Below, in pieces: positions 26,229 to 35,245 of a stretch of 64,000 nucleotides of DNA. The position numbers were made by a program, and so were the translations under genes. Numbering within the stretch: the first letter of the stretch is position 1; each line of letters opens with the position of its first letter. Location: the NCBI RefSeq assembly GCF_007922615.2, contig NZ_CP042301.2, positions 1,116,001 through 1,180,000 on the forward strand, in the 5' to 3' direction. The DNA comes from Nitratireductor mangrovi. Lineage in GTDB: Bacteria; Pseudomonadota; Alphaproteobacteria; Rhizobiales; Rhizobiaceae. The notes under the pieces are model-generated. The model ran no database searches. It was not told the DNA's origin and was given only the letters and a program-made list of their open reading frames with translations.

Positions 26229-26281
26229 TGGTGCCGCCTACGTGACTCGAACACGTGACCCATCATTACGAACTAGGCGGT
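26229..26281 (-). pseudogene. Truncated tRNA-Thr(CGT)-like sequence
   Basis: On the minus strand the segment has an intact T arm (ACGTG-TTCGAGT-CACGT), acceptor 3' strand AGGCGGC plus ACCA, and an anticodon loop TTCGTAA (CGT, threonine). The 5' side reads CCGCCTAG, which still pairs with AGGCGG, but the D arm and 5' half of the anticodon stem are missing. Too short for a working tRNA; probably a leftover of site-specific integration at a tRNA gene or a carried attachment site. Confidence 0.65.
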
Positions 26282-26313
26282 CGAAGGCGTTGGCCGGGCC
26301 GACCGAAGACGCG

Positions 26314-26363
26314 AGGCTCAGCCCTTCGGCTTGCCCGGCTCGTGCGGCAGGCCGGCCTCCTTC
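26314..26363. repeat. 50-bp direct repeat, copy 2 (inside rhodanese gene)
   Basis: Identical over 50 bases to 23,202-23,251. It covers the rhodanese C-terminal codons, stop and four following bases. The original copy, because the gene reads through it intact. Confidence 0.92.
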
Positions 26364-26713
26364 CAGGCCGAGAACCCGCCCTCGACATGGCTGACGCGTT
26401 CCAGCCCCATGTCCTGCGCGGTCTTGGCCGCCAGCGCCGAGCGCCAGCCGCCGGCGCAGAAAAAGACGAAGTGGTTGCCGGTCGCGAACAGTTCCTTGTG
26501 ATAGGGGCTTTCGGGATCGATCCAGAATTCCAGCATGCCGCGCGGGCAGTGCCTGGCTTGCGCGATACGGCCTTCGCGGTCGAGTTCGCGCGGATCGCGC
26601 AGGTCGATGAAGGTCACGTCGTCATTGCCGAGCAGCCCGGCGGCGTCGGCCGGAGCCAGCGCGTTGACCTCCGCGTTGGCTTCTTCGAGCAGCGCCTTGT
26701 AGCCCTTTTTCAT
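26318..26713 (-). CDS. Rhodanese-like sulfurtransferase domain protein
   Basis: 131 residues, single rhodanese domain: VTFIDLRDPRELDREGRIAQ, HCPRGMLEFWIDPESPYH, and the active loop FFCAGGWRSALAAKT with catalytic Cys87, then VEGGFSAWKEAGLP. The CxGGWRS loop marks the single-domain type that handles sulfane sulfur. Its 3' end is the site of the neighbouring insert and remains intact. Confidence 0.92.
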   Translation of the reverse strand: MKKGYKALLEEANAEVNALAPADAAGLLGNDDVTFIDLRDPRELDREGRIAQARHCPRGMLEFWIDPESPYHKELFATGNHFVFFCAGGWRSALAAKTAQDMGLERVSHVEGGFSAWKEAGLPHEPGKPKG

Positions 26714-26764
26714 TGGCTTCCCGTCATTGTTGTCCGCGCCGACCGCCCGCGGCGGCCTTGCCGG

Positions 26765-27388
26765 TCAGCGTATCACGACGACGCGGGTGCCGACATCGAC
26801 CTGGTCGTAGAGATGCGTGACGTCGTCATTGGCCATGCGGATGCAGCCCGACGACATCGCCTGGCCGATCGTCCACGGCTGGTTGGTGCCGTGGATGCGA
26901 TAAAGCGTGGCGCCGATGTAGAGTGCGCGGGCGCCGAGCGGATTGTCCGGCCCGCCGGGCATGTAGGCCGGCAGCTTGCGTCCCTTGGCGGCCTCGCGGC
27001 GGATCATCTGCGGCGGAGGTGTCCAGCCCGGCCATTCCTGCTTGCGCGAGATGCGGTTGCTGCCGGCCCAGGTGAAACCCTCGCGGCCGACGCCGACCGC
27101 GTATTTGATCGCCCGGCCGTCGCCGAGCGTATAGTAGAGCCGCCGCTCCGACGTATTGACGATGATCGTGTTCTTGCCGTGCGGCCCGTCATAGCGGATC
27201 ACCTCGCGCGGGATCGGCGAGGAATCCGAAGAACTGCGCTTGCCATGCTCGATGCGCGGCTGGCCGCCGCGGATGATCCGCGCGAACAGGCTTTCCGCTT
27301 CAGCCGGCGCCACCAGCGGCGATGCCGGCACGATCACGAGCATCAAGGCGGCCAGCGCCGCCGCAATTGCCGAACCCAGTCTGGCCAT
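26765..27388 (-). CDS. Exported L,D-transpeptidase (YkuD family)
   Basis: 207 residues from ATG 27,388. Signal peptide (SAIAAALAALMLVIVPASPL), then a YkuD domain: NTIIVNTSERRLYYTLGDGR, YAVGVGREGFTWAG, and the catalytic block RIHGTNQPWTIGQAMSSGCI RM with His and Cys (HGTN...SxGCIRM). Forms 3-3 crosslinks or anchors outer-membrane proteins to peptidoglycan. This is the short ErfK/YbiS-like type common in several copies in rhizobia. Confidence 0.92.
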   Translation of the reverse strand: MARLGSAIAAALAALMLVIVPASPLVAPAEAESLFARIIRGGQPRIEHGKRSSSDSSPIPREVIRYDGPHGKNTIIVNTSERRLYYTLGDGRAIKYAVGVGREGFTWAGSNRISRKQEWPGWTPPPQMIRREAAKGRKLPAYMPGGPDNPLGARALYIGATLYRIHGTNQPWTIGQAMSSGCIRMANDDVTHLYDQVDVGTRVVVIR

Positions 27389-27400
27389 GTCACCCACCCG

Positions 27401-27423
27401 AAAAAAACGCCCCCGCCGGGGCG
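27401..27423 (-). terminator. Rho-independent terminator downstream of fumarase
   Basis: On the minus strand, CGCCCC-GGCG-GGGGCG (27,423-27,408) is followed by seven T residues (27,407-27,401). It lies 95 bp after the fumarase stop and before the L,D-transpeptidase gene, so it ends the fumarase transcript. Confidence 0.8.
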
Positions 27424-27517
27424 ATCGAACCTGAACGCATCTTGCGCGGCTTCGCGTGCACGTCAAGCGGTCTGGCTCGAGCCACTCATGGTTGCGACAA
27501 AGACCGCGAGGGGACAC

Positions 27518-29137
27518 TCACCCCAGATTGAGTTCCTTGAAGAAGTCGTTGCCCTTGTCGTCGATGACGATGAAGGCCGGGAAATCCTCGACCTCGATGC
27601 GCCACACCGCCTCCATGCCGAGTTCGGAATATTCCACCACCTCGACCTTCTTGATGCAGTCCTGCGCCAGCCGCGCCGCAGGTCCGCCGATCGAGCCCAG
27701 ATAGAAGCCGCCATGGGCCGCGCAGGCCTCGCGCACCTGGCGCGAACGGTTGCCCTTGGCGAGCATCACCATCGAGCCGCCGAAAGACTGGAACTGGTCG
27801 ACGAAACTGTCCATGCGGCCCGCCGTCGTCGGTCCGAACGAGCCCGAGGCGTAACCCGCCGGCGTCTTCGCCGGGCCGGCATAATAGACCGGGTGGTTCT
27901 TCAGGTAGTCTGGCATCGGCTCGCCGTTTTCGAGCCTCTCGCGAATCTTGGCATGCGCCATGTCGCGCGCCACGATGATCGGCCCCGACAGCGAAAGCCG
28001 CGTCTTGACGGGGTGCTGGCCGAGTTCCTTCAGGATATCCGCCATCGGCCGGTTGAGGTCGATGCGCACGACATGCGAGGTCAGCTTTTCCTCGTCGATG
28101 TCGGGCATGTAGCGCGCCGGGTTGGTCTCGAGTTCTTCCAGGAAGATGCCGTCGCGGGTGATCTTGCCGAGCGCCTGGCGGTCGGCCGAGCACGACACGC
28201 CGAGCCCGATCGGCAGCGAGGCGCCGTGGCGCGGCAGCCGGATCACCCGCACGTCGTGGCAGAAATATTTGCCGCCGAACTGCGCGCCGACCCCCATCTG
28301 CTGGGTCAGCCTGTGCACCTCAGCCTCCATCTCGACATCGCGGAAGGCGTGCCCGGCCTCGCTGCCCTTGCGCGGCAGGCCGTCGAGATAGCGCGTCGAG
28401 GCGAGTTTCACCGTCTTCAGGTTCATCTCGGCCGAGGTACCGCCGATGACGATCGCCAGGTGGTAGGGCGGGCAGGCGGCGGTGCCGAGCGTCAGGATCT
28501 TTTCCTTCAGGAAGTCGATCAGCCGGTCATGGGTCAGGAGCGACGGCGTGCCCTGGTAGAGAAAGGTCTTGTTGGCCGAGCCGCCGCCCTTGGCCACGAA
28601 CAGGAACTTGTAGGCGTCCTCGCCCTCCTCATAGAGCTCGATTTGCGCCGGCAGGTTGTTTTTCGTGTTCTTCTCCTGGAACATCGACAGCGGCGCCAAC
28701 TGCGAATAGCGCAGGTTCTTCCTTTCATAGGCGTCGAGCACGCCGCGTCCGAGCGCATCGGCGTCGCCGCCCTCGGTCCACACCCGCCGCCCCTTCTTGC
28801 CCATGATGATCGCCGTGCCGGTGTCCTGGCACATCGGCAGCACCCCGCCGGCGGCGATGTTGGCGTTCTTCAGAAGGTCGTAGGCGACGAAGCGGTCATT
28901 GTCGGTCGCCTCCGGGTCCTCCAGGATCGCGGCCAGCTGCCTCAGGTGTCCGGGCCGCAGCAGATGGTTGATGTCGGCGAAGGCGGTTTCCGACAGGAGC
29001 CGCAACCCCTCCGGTTCGACGCTCAGGATGTCCTGGCCGCGGAAGGTGTCGGTACCGACATGCTCCGAGGTCAGCTTGCGGTAGGGCGTCTCGTCGGCGG
29101 CAAGCGGAAAGAGGTCTGCGAGGACCGCATCGGCCAT
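27518..29137 (-). CDS. fumA: Class I fumarate hydratase (4Fe-4S)
   Basis: 539 residues, full length for the iron-sulfur class I enzyme. Cluster cysteines appear in [35 protein letters not shown] and [20 protein letters not shown]. The C-terminal beta domain has [20 protein letters not shown] (substrate loop) and [20 protein letters not shown]. Interconverts fumarate and malate in the TCA cycle. Oxygen-sensitive cluster expected. Confidence 0.95.
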   Translation of the reverse strand: MADAVLADLFPLAADETPYRKLTSEHVGTDTFRGQDILSVEPEGLRLLSETAFADINHLLRPGHLRQLAAILEDPEATDNDRFVAYDLLKNANIAAGGVLPMCQDTGTAIIMGKKGRRVWTEGGDADALGRGVLDAYERKNLRYSQLAPLSMFQEKNTKNNLPAQIELYEEGEDAYKFLFVAKGGGSANKTFLYQGTPSLLTHDRLIDFLKEKILTLGTAACPPYHLAIVIGGTSAEMNLKTVKLASTRYLDGLPRKGSEAGHAFRDVEMEAEVHRLTQQMGVGAQFGGKYFCHDVRVIRLPRHGASLPIGLGVSCSADRQALGKITRDGIFLEELETNPARYMPDIDEEKLTSHVVRIDLNRPMADILKELGQHPVKTRLSLSGPIIVARDMAHAKIRERLENGEPMPDYLKNHPVYYAGPAKTPAGYASGSFGPTTAGRMDSFVDQFQSFGGSMVMLAKGNRSRQVREACAAHGGFYLGSIGGPAARLAQDCIKKVEVVEYSELGMEAVWRIEVEDFPAFIVIDDKGNDFFKELNLG

Positions 29138-29442
29138 GGGGCACTCCTGGCATCAGGCTGGGCGTTGCTGGCCGTCTTATTGTCCCTGCCGGCACAAATG
29201 TCCATGCGCCGCGCTCGGTCGCGGGTTTTCCCGGAAAACGCCGGGCTTTCCGTGAAAACGGGCAAAAACCCGGCAAAAAATTCTTTCCCCGGGTGAAAAA
29301 CTTCGCGGAGACCTTCGCGCTTTGGTGACGTTCCTGCGATTTGCGAATGCCGCAATCGACCGTTAGGCTCGATTCGGCTAGCGTTAGCCAGTCCGCAAGG
29401 CGGATGGAAGACGAGCATTTTCGAGCGAACGGGCATGGGGCG

Positions 29443-31296
29443 ATGATGACGGTTTTCCGGCAGTTTCTTGCGATCCCGGCATGTTTTCTGGCGGTGGCGG
29501 TGCTCGCCGCGCCTGAACCCGCCCAGGCCCAGAACATTTTCGAGCGGTTGTTCGGCGGCGGCATCAAGCGCAAGGAGCGCGAGGAGGTGCGGCCGGCGCC
29601 GCAGCCTAAGAAGCGCGTCGTCAAGCGCGTCAAGATTTCGGCCCCGTCCTACTACACCTATCGAGCCGACCCGCTGGTCAAGGTTTCCTTCAAACCCATT
29701 CTCGAAGGCAGGCAGGAGGTGAATTTCGCGCCGTCGCTTGGCGGCAATGGCTTCGACGAAGCTCTTGACGGACTTCAGGATTTCGACCTGCGCGCCTATG
29801 AGGATGTGGCCGCCGCGCTCGGCGAATATTACGCCGACAATCGCCGTTTCATCTGGGTCTCGGGCTTCAGCGCCAACGCCCGCGCCACTGAGGCAGTGCG
29901 CGTTCTGGGCGAGGCGGCGGGTTACGGGCTCGACCCGGCCGATTATTCGCTCAGCCTGCCGGCGCCGGGATTTGCGATGGAGGACACCGCGGCGCGCTAC
30001 GCCGAGCTGATGCGTTTCGAAATGACGCTGTCGGCGCGCGTTCTGCTTTATGCCCGCGATGCCTGGCGTGGCCGCATCGATCCCAACCGGCTTTCCGGCT
30101 ATCACGATTTTCCCGCAAAGCCGCTCGACCTGGCAAAGGTGCTCGACCGGCTGGCGCATACCCAGGACGTGCGCACCTATCTGGAATCGCGCCATCCCCA
30201 GAACGAGCGCTACGCCGCCCTGCGTGTCGAGCTTGAAGCGCTCCGGGCGAGCGCGGAAAACGACATCGTCGTCGATCCGAAGCTGTTCCTGCGGCCGGGC
30301 CAGTCGAGCCCCGAATTTCCCAACATGCTCAAGCTGTTCGCGCGCGAGACCGACGACGCCTTCCGGACGGAGTTCAAGGAGTTGCTCGAGGTCCACGCGG
30401 CGAGCGAGGAATACGCGCAGGAACTGGCGCCGCTGGTCAAGGCGGCGCAGAAATTCAAGGGCTTGCAGGCCGACGGCATCATAGGCCCGCGCACGGTCGG
30501 AGCCTTCGCCGGCGAATCGAAGGCGGCGCGCATCGACAAGGTCGAATACGCGCTCGAGCGTCTGCGCTGGCATCCCTCCGAACTCGGCAGCCCGCGCGTC
30601 TTCATCAACCAGCCGGCGTTCACCGCGACCTATTTCGAGGGCGGCGAGGATCGGCTGTCGATGCGCGTCGTGGTCGGCAAGACCACCAACCAGACCAGCT
30701 TCTTCCACGACGTGATCGAGCAGATCGACTACAACCCCTATTGGGGGGTGCCGCAGTCGATCATCGTCAACGAGATGCTGCCGCGGCTTTACAACGATCC
30801 GGGCTATCTCGACCGTGCCGGCTACGAGGTGACGGATGCGCGCGGCCGGCGCATCTCGTCGTCGTCGATCAACTGGGGCCGCTACGGCGGCAAGGTGCCG
30901 TTCAACGTCCGCCAGCGCCCCAGCGAGCGCAACGCGCTCGGCGAATTGAAGATCCTGTTCCCCAACAAGCACGCCATCTACATGCACGACACGCCGTCGA
31001 AGAGCCTGTTCGAGCGCGACGTGCGCGCCTTCAGCCATGGCTGCGTGCGCCTTGCCGACCCGCGCGGCATGGCCGCCGCGGTGCTTGCCAAGCCGGTCGA
31101 CTATGTCGCCGCCAAGATCGGTGCCGGCCACTCCTCCGAAAAGATCACCCGCAACATTCCGGTCTATGTCGCCTATTTCACCGCCTGGCCCGACGATGCC
31201 GGTACTGTGACCTATTCCGACGACATCTACGGACGCGACGACCGGCTGAAGAAGGCGTTCGAGGCGATCGACGCCGTGCGCAAGCCGGCCGGCTGA
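29443..31296 (+). CDS. YcbB-type L,D-transpeptidase with peptidoglycan-binding domain
   Basis: 617 residues. Start at the first of two ATGs followed by a signal peptide (VFRQFLAIPACFLAVAVLAA, AQAQ). A long scaffold domain (about 100-390) includes a peptidoglycan-binding segment (LVKAAQKFKGLQADGIIGPR TVGA). The catalytic domain spans about 440-580 with IYMHDTPSKSLFERDVRAFS, HGCVRLADPR (catalytic His and Cys). This architecture matches YcbB/LdtD. Forms 3-3 crosslinks in the periplasm. Confidence 0.93.
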   Translation: MMTVFRQFLAIPACFLAVAVLAAPEPAQAQNIFERLFGGGIKRKEREEVRPAPQPKKRVVKRVKISAPSYYTYRADPLVKVSFKPILEGRQEVNFAPSLGGNGFDEALDGLQDFDLRAYEDVAAALGEYYADNRRFIWVSGFSANARATEAVRVLGEAAGYGLDPADYSLSLPAPGFAMEDTAARYAELMRFEMTLSARVLLYARDAWRGRIDPNRLSGYHDFPAKPLDLAKVLDRLAHTQDVRTYLESRHPQNERYAALRVELEALRASAENDIVVDPKLFLRPGQSSPEFPNMLKLFARETDDAFRTEFKELLEVHAASEEYAQELAPLVKAAQKFKGLQADGIIGPRTVGAFAGESKAARIDKVEYALERLRWHPSELGSPRVFINQPAFTATYFEGGEDRLSMRVVVGKTTNQTSFFHDVIEQIDYNPYWGVPQSIIVNEMLPRLYNDPGYLDRAGYEVTDARGRRISSSSINWGRYGGKVPFNVRQRPSERNALGELKILFPNKHAIYMHDTPSKSLFERDVRAFSHGCVRLADPRGMAAAVLAKPVDYVAAKIGAGHSSEKITRNIPVYVAYFTAWPDDAGTVTYSDDIYGRDDRLKKAFEAIDAVRKPAG

Positions 31297-31299
31297 GGC

Positions 31300-32145
31300 C
31301 TATTCGACAGCGGCGACCAAGAGGTCGCGCGACCCCGGCACCAGATGCACCACCTTGTAGCCGCCGGCCTTGAGGTCGGCGAGCAGACCCGGCAGCATGG
31401 TCGCCGTGCGGGCATGGATGTCGTGCAACAGGATGATGCCAGAGCGTTGCCCGGCAAGACGCGCCATGGTGCGGGCACGGATCGCCGCTGGGCTTGACTT
31501 GAAATAGTCCTTGGAATCGATGTTGGCGTCGATCACCACGATACCGCGCGCGGCGAGATGGCTGCGCAAGGCGGCCGTCGAGGCCAGATAGGGAAAGCGG
31601 AAGAACGGTGCGGCGCGATGTCCGCCGAGCGCGGCGGCAACACTGGCGCGCCCCTTGTCGATCTCGATTACCGCCGCGGCGTGGCCAAGGCCTGCCAGAT
31701 TGGCGTGGCCTTGCGTATGCGTGCCGATGGTGTGGCCGCGCGCGGCCACCTTGCGGGCGGTCCCCGGATAGGCCTTTGCCATCTGACCGACCATCAGGAA
31801 GGTCGCCTTGACGCCGAAACGGTCGAGCACCTCCAGCACCCTGTCGGTGCGGCCGGGGATCGGGCCGTCGTCGAAGGTGAGCACCACTTCGCCGGGCCTC
31901 AACGCGATGTCGGAGATGCGGCTGACGCGGATCGTGCGGCCGGCGAGGCCGCCCGAGACGAGCGGCAACTGGTCGGGGCGCAGCATCGCGACCTGCGGGC
32001 TGATGTCGGCAGGTCCGGCCTGCTGCTCCTCTGCAAAGGCCAGTGCCGGTCCGTCATCGCCGGCCAGCTTCTTGGGCGCATTGGCGCAGGCTGACAGAAA
32101 AAGCGCGGCCGAAAACAGGACCGCCGTACCAAACACGCAACGCAT
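31300..32145 (-). CDS. Polysaccharide deacetylase family lipoprotein
   Basis: 281 residues. Lipoprotein signal with lipobox LSAC (Cys20). NodB domain: VVLTFDDGPIPGRTD (catalytic Asp and metal Asp), GTHTQGHANLA (HxxxH metal histidines), RFPYLAS, and a late histidine in IILLHDIHART. Likely removes acetyl groups from peptidoglycan or a surface glycan. Convergent with the YcbB-type gene, 3 bp between stops. Confidence 0.9.
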   Translation of the reverse strand: MRCVFGTAVLFSAALFLSACANAPKKLAGDDGPALAFAEEQQAGPADISPQVAMLRPDQLPLVSGGLAGRTIRVSRISDIALRPGEVVLTFDDGPIPGRTDRVLEVLDRFGVKATFLMVGQMAKAYPGTARKVAARGHTIGTHTQGHANLAGLGHAAAVIEIDKGRASVAAALGGHRAAPFFRFPYLASTAALRSHLAARGIVVIDANIDSKDYFKSSPAAIRARTMARLAGQRSGIILLHDIHARTATMLPGLLADLKAGGYKVVHLVPGSRDLLVAAVE

Positions 32146-32604
32146 GACACCACCCGAACAGACGAAACCTTCGGCAGCCTAACCGCGCATGGTTAAGAAC
32201 CTGCTAATAGTCGCAGTTCGTTAACCGACTTGTTCACGAAGCCGTCAGTTGCTCCTTATGTTACCGTTGGCCTGCATCGAGGCTTCGATTAGATACCCAT
32301 CTTCGCGTCCGAATATTGAAATGCCTGATCAGTGAAAAACATACAAACGCTCATAAAGACATGATATGATATACGAATGCGAAGCGCATCTTATATGATA
32401 GAATTAAAGCTCTTAGAAAAATTAGATTTTCATCGAGGAAACTAAACATAGGGCATAAATTATGTAAACTCGTGAATACGAAATAAGTAAAAAAGTATAC
32501 TAAACTTTAAGCGGCTATCCCCGCCCGATGACTCACTCCTGTATTCTGGCGACGTGCCGGCGGTAGCGGCAACCTCCGGCGTTGATCCAACGCAGGAGGA
32601 CATC
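32146..32604. other. Gene-free 459-bp stretch, A/T-rich in its middle
   Basis: Divergent upstream region of the deacetylase and RTX genes. About 32,290-32,515 is markedly A/T-rich compared with everything around it. An imperfect inverted repeat, GGTTAAGAAC at 32,191-32,200 and GTTCGTTAACC at 32,216-32,226, lies near the deacetylase start. No ORF of note and no RNA gene were recognised; it should contain both promoters. Confidence 0.5.
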
Positions 32605-34314
32605 ATGGTCACGACACCCAACTTTACCGACGGCACCTGGCGGATCGCCTCGACGCTGCACATCAACGGCGCGCCCTTCGGCGACATTCTCTGGCAGAAC
32701 ATCAACAACCAGTCGCTGGTGCTCTGGCAACAGGATGGTGCCACTACGGTCGCAACCAGCGTCCTGCCCTCGGTCAGCAAGCACAAAGTCGCCGTGGTCG
32801 GTGATTTCGACGGTGACGGCCGCGCCGACCCCTATCTGCGCGATCAGGCTGTCGGCACCAACAAGGTGCTTCTGAGCAGCACCGGAGCGATTGCCAACTC
32901 CGCCTCAGCCTCCTCGGTCGCCGATGCCCGTGCGGCGACCGATCTCAACGGCGACGGCAAGGATGACATCGTCTATTTCATCAACTCCAACGCCAACCTG
33001 CTGGTCTTCCAGATGAACGGCGCCTCGGTCGCGGGCACCAGCAGCTTTGCCTCCAGCTATGCCACCAACGACACCTTGCTGAGCGTCTTCGATGGCGCCG
33101 GGTTTAGGACCTTCTCAAGCCTCTGGTTCGACACCTCGGCCAACCAGTTCAATATCGCGCGCTACACCGACGGTGTGCATTCGCTCAGCGACACCTTTAC
33201 CGTCGGAGCCGGCAGGGAATTCGTCAGGGACGGCGATTTCGACGGCGACGGTGAGCGCGACTTCCTGTTCGTCGACAACGAAGGATCGGGGCTGGGCAGT
33301 TTCGAGGTCGTTTTTACCAATGGCATCGTCGATACGGGCCGGGTCATCTACTCGAATCAGTTTCTTGGCCTGCTTGGCCTCAACGCCGGCGATTTCGACG
33401 GCGACGGCCAGCTCGAACTGCTGCTTCGCGACGTCGCCACCGAAGAACTGATCGTGGCTAATGTGCGTGCCGGTACGGCAAGCGCGCAAACCATCCTCGG
33501 CACCAACGGCGCCGATTTCATCGACGGGCAGAACGGCAATGACCGCATCTGGGGGCAGGGCGGCGACGACTTCCTGCTCGGCGCCGATCAGGACGATACG
33601 ATCTTCGGCGGCACCGGCGACGACCGCATCGACGGCGGCGAGGGCAACAATTCGCTGTTCGGCGATGCCGGCAACGACCGGATCCTCGGCGGCTCGGGTG
33701 ACGACTATATCCGCGGCGGCGCCGGCGACGACAGCATCAGCGCGGGCACCGGCATGGATTTCATCGACGGAGATGAGGGCAATGACTATCTCGTCGGCGG
33801 TGCCTTCGGCTTTCATCATCTGCGCGGCGGCGCCGGCGACGACATCCTGATCGGCGACGACAACGTCATCATGGAAGGCGGTGACGGCAACGACATCCTG
33901 CAGGCCGAAAACGGGCTCGACAATCTGTTCGGAGGCGCCGGCGACGACTTCCTCGTCGGCGATCTTTCCGCCGACACGCTCTACGGCGGCGACGGCAATG
34001 ACATCCTGTTCGGGCCGGACCGGTTCGGGCTTTCGGGCACGTCCGACACCTACTACGGAGGCGCGGGACAGGATTTCTTCTATCTCGGCAACGAGGACGT
34101 GAAATTCTATACCGGATCCGGGGAGGCGATCATCAAGGACTTCTCGCCGTTTCAGGACAAGATCGTGGTGAGCGGATTCAGCTCGGACTACAACTTCAAC
34201 GATCTCGGCAACGACATCCAGATTCGACTGAGTTCCAACAACAACGTGATCGCGACCGTGGAGAACGCAGTCGACATCGCCAATGTTCAGAACAATCTGA
34301 TCTTCATCGGCTGA
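32605..34314 (+). CDS. Secreted RTX calcium-binding protein with FG-GAP/VCBS-like N-terminal repeats
   Basis: 569 residues, ATG five bases after AGGAGG. No N-terminal signal. The first 300 residues repeat GDFDGDGxxD-type loops (VVGDFDGDGRADPYL, TDLNGDGKDDIVYF, GDFDGDGERDFLFV, GDFDGDGQLELLL), as in FG-GAP/VCBS propellers. Residues about 310-500 are RTX nonapeptides (GGTGDDRIDGGEGNNSLFGD style). The C-terminus (KDFSPFQDKIVVSGF...NNLIFIG) is a type I secretion signal. No secretion genes nearby. Role: probable cell-surface or released protein. Confidence 0.9.
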   Translation: MVTTPNFTDGTWRIASTLHINGAPFGDILWQNINNQSLVLWQQDGATTVATSVLPSVSKHKVAVVGDFDGDGRADPYLRDQAVGTNKVLLSSTGAIANSASASSVADARAATDLNGDGKDDIVYFINSNANLLVFQMNGASVAGTSSFASSYATNDTLLSVFDGAGFRTFSSLWFDTSANQFNIARYTDGVHSLSDTFTVGAGREFVRDGDFDGDGERDFLFVDNEGSGLGSFEVVFTNGIVDTGRVIYSNQFLGLLGLNAGDFDGDGQLELLLRDVATEELIVANVRAGTASAQTILGTNGADFIDGQNGNDRIWGQGGDDFLLGADQDDTIFGGTGDDRIDGGEGNNSLFGDAGNDRILGGSGDDYIRGGAGDDSISAGTGMDFIDGDEGNDYLVGGAFGFHHLRGGAGDDILIGDDNVIMEGGDGNDILQAENGLDNLFGGAGDDFLVGDLSADTLYGGDGNDILFGPDRFGLSGTSDTYYGGAGQDFFYLGNEDVKFYTGSGEAIIKDFSPFQDKIVVSGFSSDYNFNDLGNDIQIRLSSNNNVIATVENAVDIANVQNNLIFIG

Positions 34315-34329
34315 GCGGGCTTGGCCCGC

Positions 34330-34357
34330 GAGAGTGCCGGCGCCAGCCGGCACTCTC
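34330..34357 (+). terminator. Strong hairpin after the RTX gene
   Basis: Perfect 12-bp stem GAGAGTGCCGGC / GCCGGCACTCTC with loop GCCA, starting 15 bp after the RTX stop. No T-run follows, so it may slow exonucleases or need Rho, but its position suits transcript termination. Confidence 0.65.
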
Positions 34358-34495
34358 CGTCTCCGCCGGCGATCGCCGCCATCTGGTGGACGCGCGGCGC
34401 CCGGCAGGCTATCCGGGGGCAACCGCGCTGGCGCGTTTGCCGGCGGCTGCGTATGTAGCGGGCGGAGTGGGCTCTTTGTTTCAGCGGATAGTGGC

Positions 34496-35245
34496 GTGAG
34501 AAACGCATTCAGGGACTTTTTCAGGCGCATTCGCGTTGGCCGCCATGTAAGGACCAATGGCGACCTCTACAACTACCGTGGCCTGGAGGTCGAATGCCCG
34601 CTCAGCGCCGGCCTTGGCGTCTGCAACGCGCTGATGCGCGGTAAATACGAGCGCGACGAGGCCGACATGATCCTCGCGCACCTGCCGGCCCATCTTCCCG
34701 TCATCGAGCTTGGCGGCTCGCTCGGCGTCGTTTCGCGGCTGATCCGCTCGCGCCTCGATGCCCGCACCCGTCATCTCGTGGTGGAGGCCAACCCGCGCAT
34801 CGTCGAAACCTGCCGCAAGAACGCCACCCGCGACGCCGAAGACGGCGCCACCGATGTCGTGAATGCCGCGCTTTACTATGGCGCGGCCAGGGCATCCTTC
34901 ACGCTCGGACCCGACGTCCATTCCAATGCGCTGTCCGGCACCGGCCGCCGCGGCGAGGAAATCGAGGTCGATACGGTCAGCCTGTCGGCGCTCCATCAGC
35001 GTCTGGGCGCGCCGGAGCGCTTTGCCCTGGTCAGCGACATCGAGGGCGGCGAGTACCAGATCATCCGGCACGAGCCGGACATGCTGGCAAAGGTCGAGAT
35101 CGCCATCGTCGAAATCCACCCGGCGGCCTTCGCGGCCGAGGGCGGCAGCGAGGCTGCGTTTCTGGCGGCCTTCCACGAACGCGGTCTTGTCGAGATCGAC
35201 AGGCGCGGCGACGTCGTGGTGATGAGCCGTGCCGGCACGGTCTGA
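34496..35245 (+). CDS. FkbM-family methyltransferase
   Basis: 249 residues, GTG start giving MRNAFRDFFRRIRVGRHVRT. SAM-binding fold: LPVIELGGSLGVVSRLI (motif I), HLVVEANPRIVETCRKNA (acidic end of strand 2), and FALVSDIEGGEYQIIRHEPD, the FkbM 'DIEGxE' signature. Such enzymes methylate sugars or lipids. The substrate is unknown; upstream codons in frame are not protein-like. Confidence 0.82.
   Translation: MRNAFRDFFRRIRVGRHVRTNGDLYNYRGLEVECPLSAGLGVCNALMRGKYERDEADMILAHLPAHLPVIELGGSLGVVSRLIRSRLDARTRHLVVEANPRIVETCRKNATRDAEDGATDVVNAALYYGAARASFTLGPDVHSNALSGTGRRGEEIEVDTVSLSALHQRLGAPERFALVSDIEGGEYQIIRHEPDMLAKVEIAIVEIHPAAFAAEGGSEAAFLAAFHERGLVEIDRRGDVVVMSRAGTV

Larger units (their letters stand above)
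23252..26313. mobile_element. Small genomic insert carrying a three-gene operon
   Basis: 3,062 bp between perfect 50-bp direct repeats, one being the 3' end of the rhodanese gene, so insertion preserved the host gene and left the duplicate at the far junction. Base composition is clearly richer in A/T than on both sides. It holds three co-oriented genes and a truncated tRNA-Thr-like sequence, but no integrase or transposase, so it needed help from elsewhere or has lost its own recombinase. Confidence 0.75.

Noticed and set aside
26229..26281. Functional tRNA gene
   Set aside because: The D arm and half of the anticodon stem are absent, so it was recorded as a remnant only.
26255..29296. 1,013-residue rightward ORF
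   Set aside because: Antisense to rhodanese, L,D-transpeptidase and fumarase, which all have complete catalytic motifs. Long open shadows are expected at this GC content.
29071..31131. 686-residue leftward ORF
   Set aside because: Antisense to the YcbB-type L,D-transpeptidase; low-complexity, arginine- and glutamate-rich without domains.
33480..34060. Tandem DNA repeats or CRISPR-like array
   Set aside because: The periodic sequence is the coding of RTX nonapeptides; no spacers or conserved direct repeats. No CRISPR array was seen in the window.
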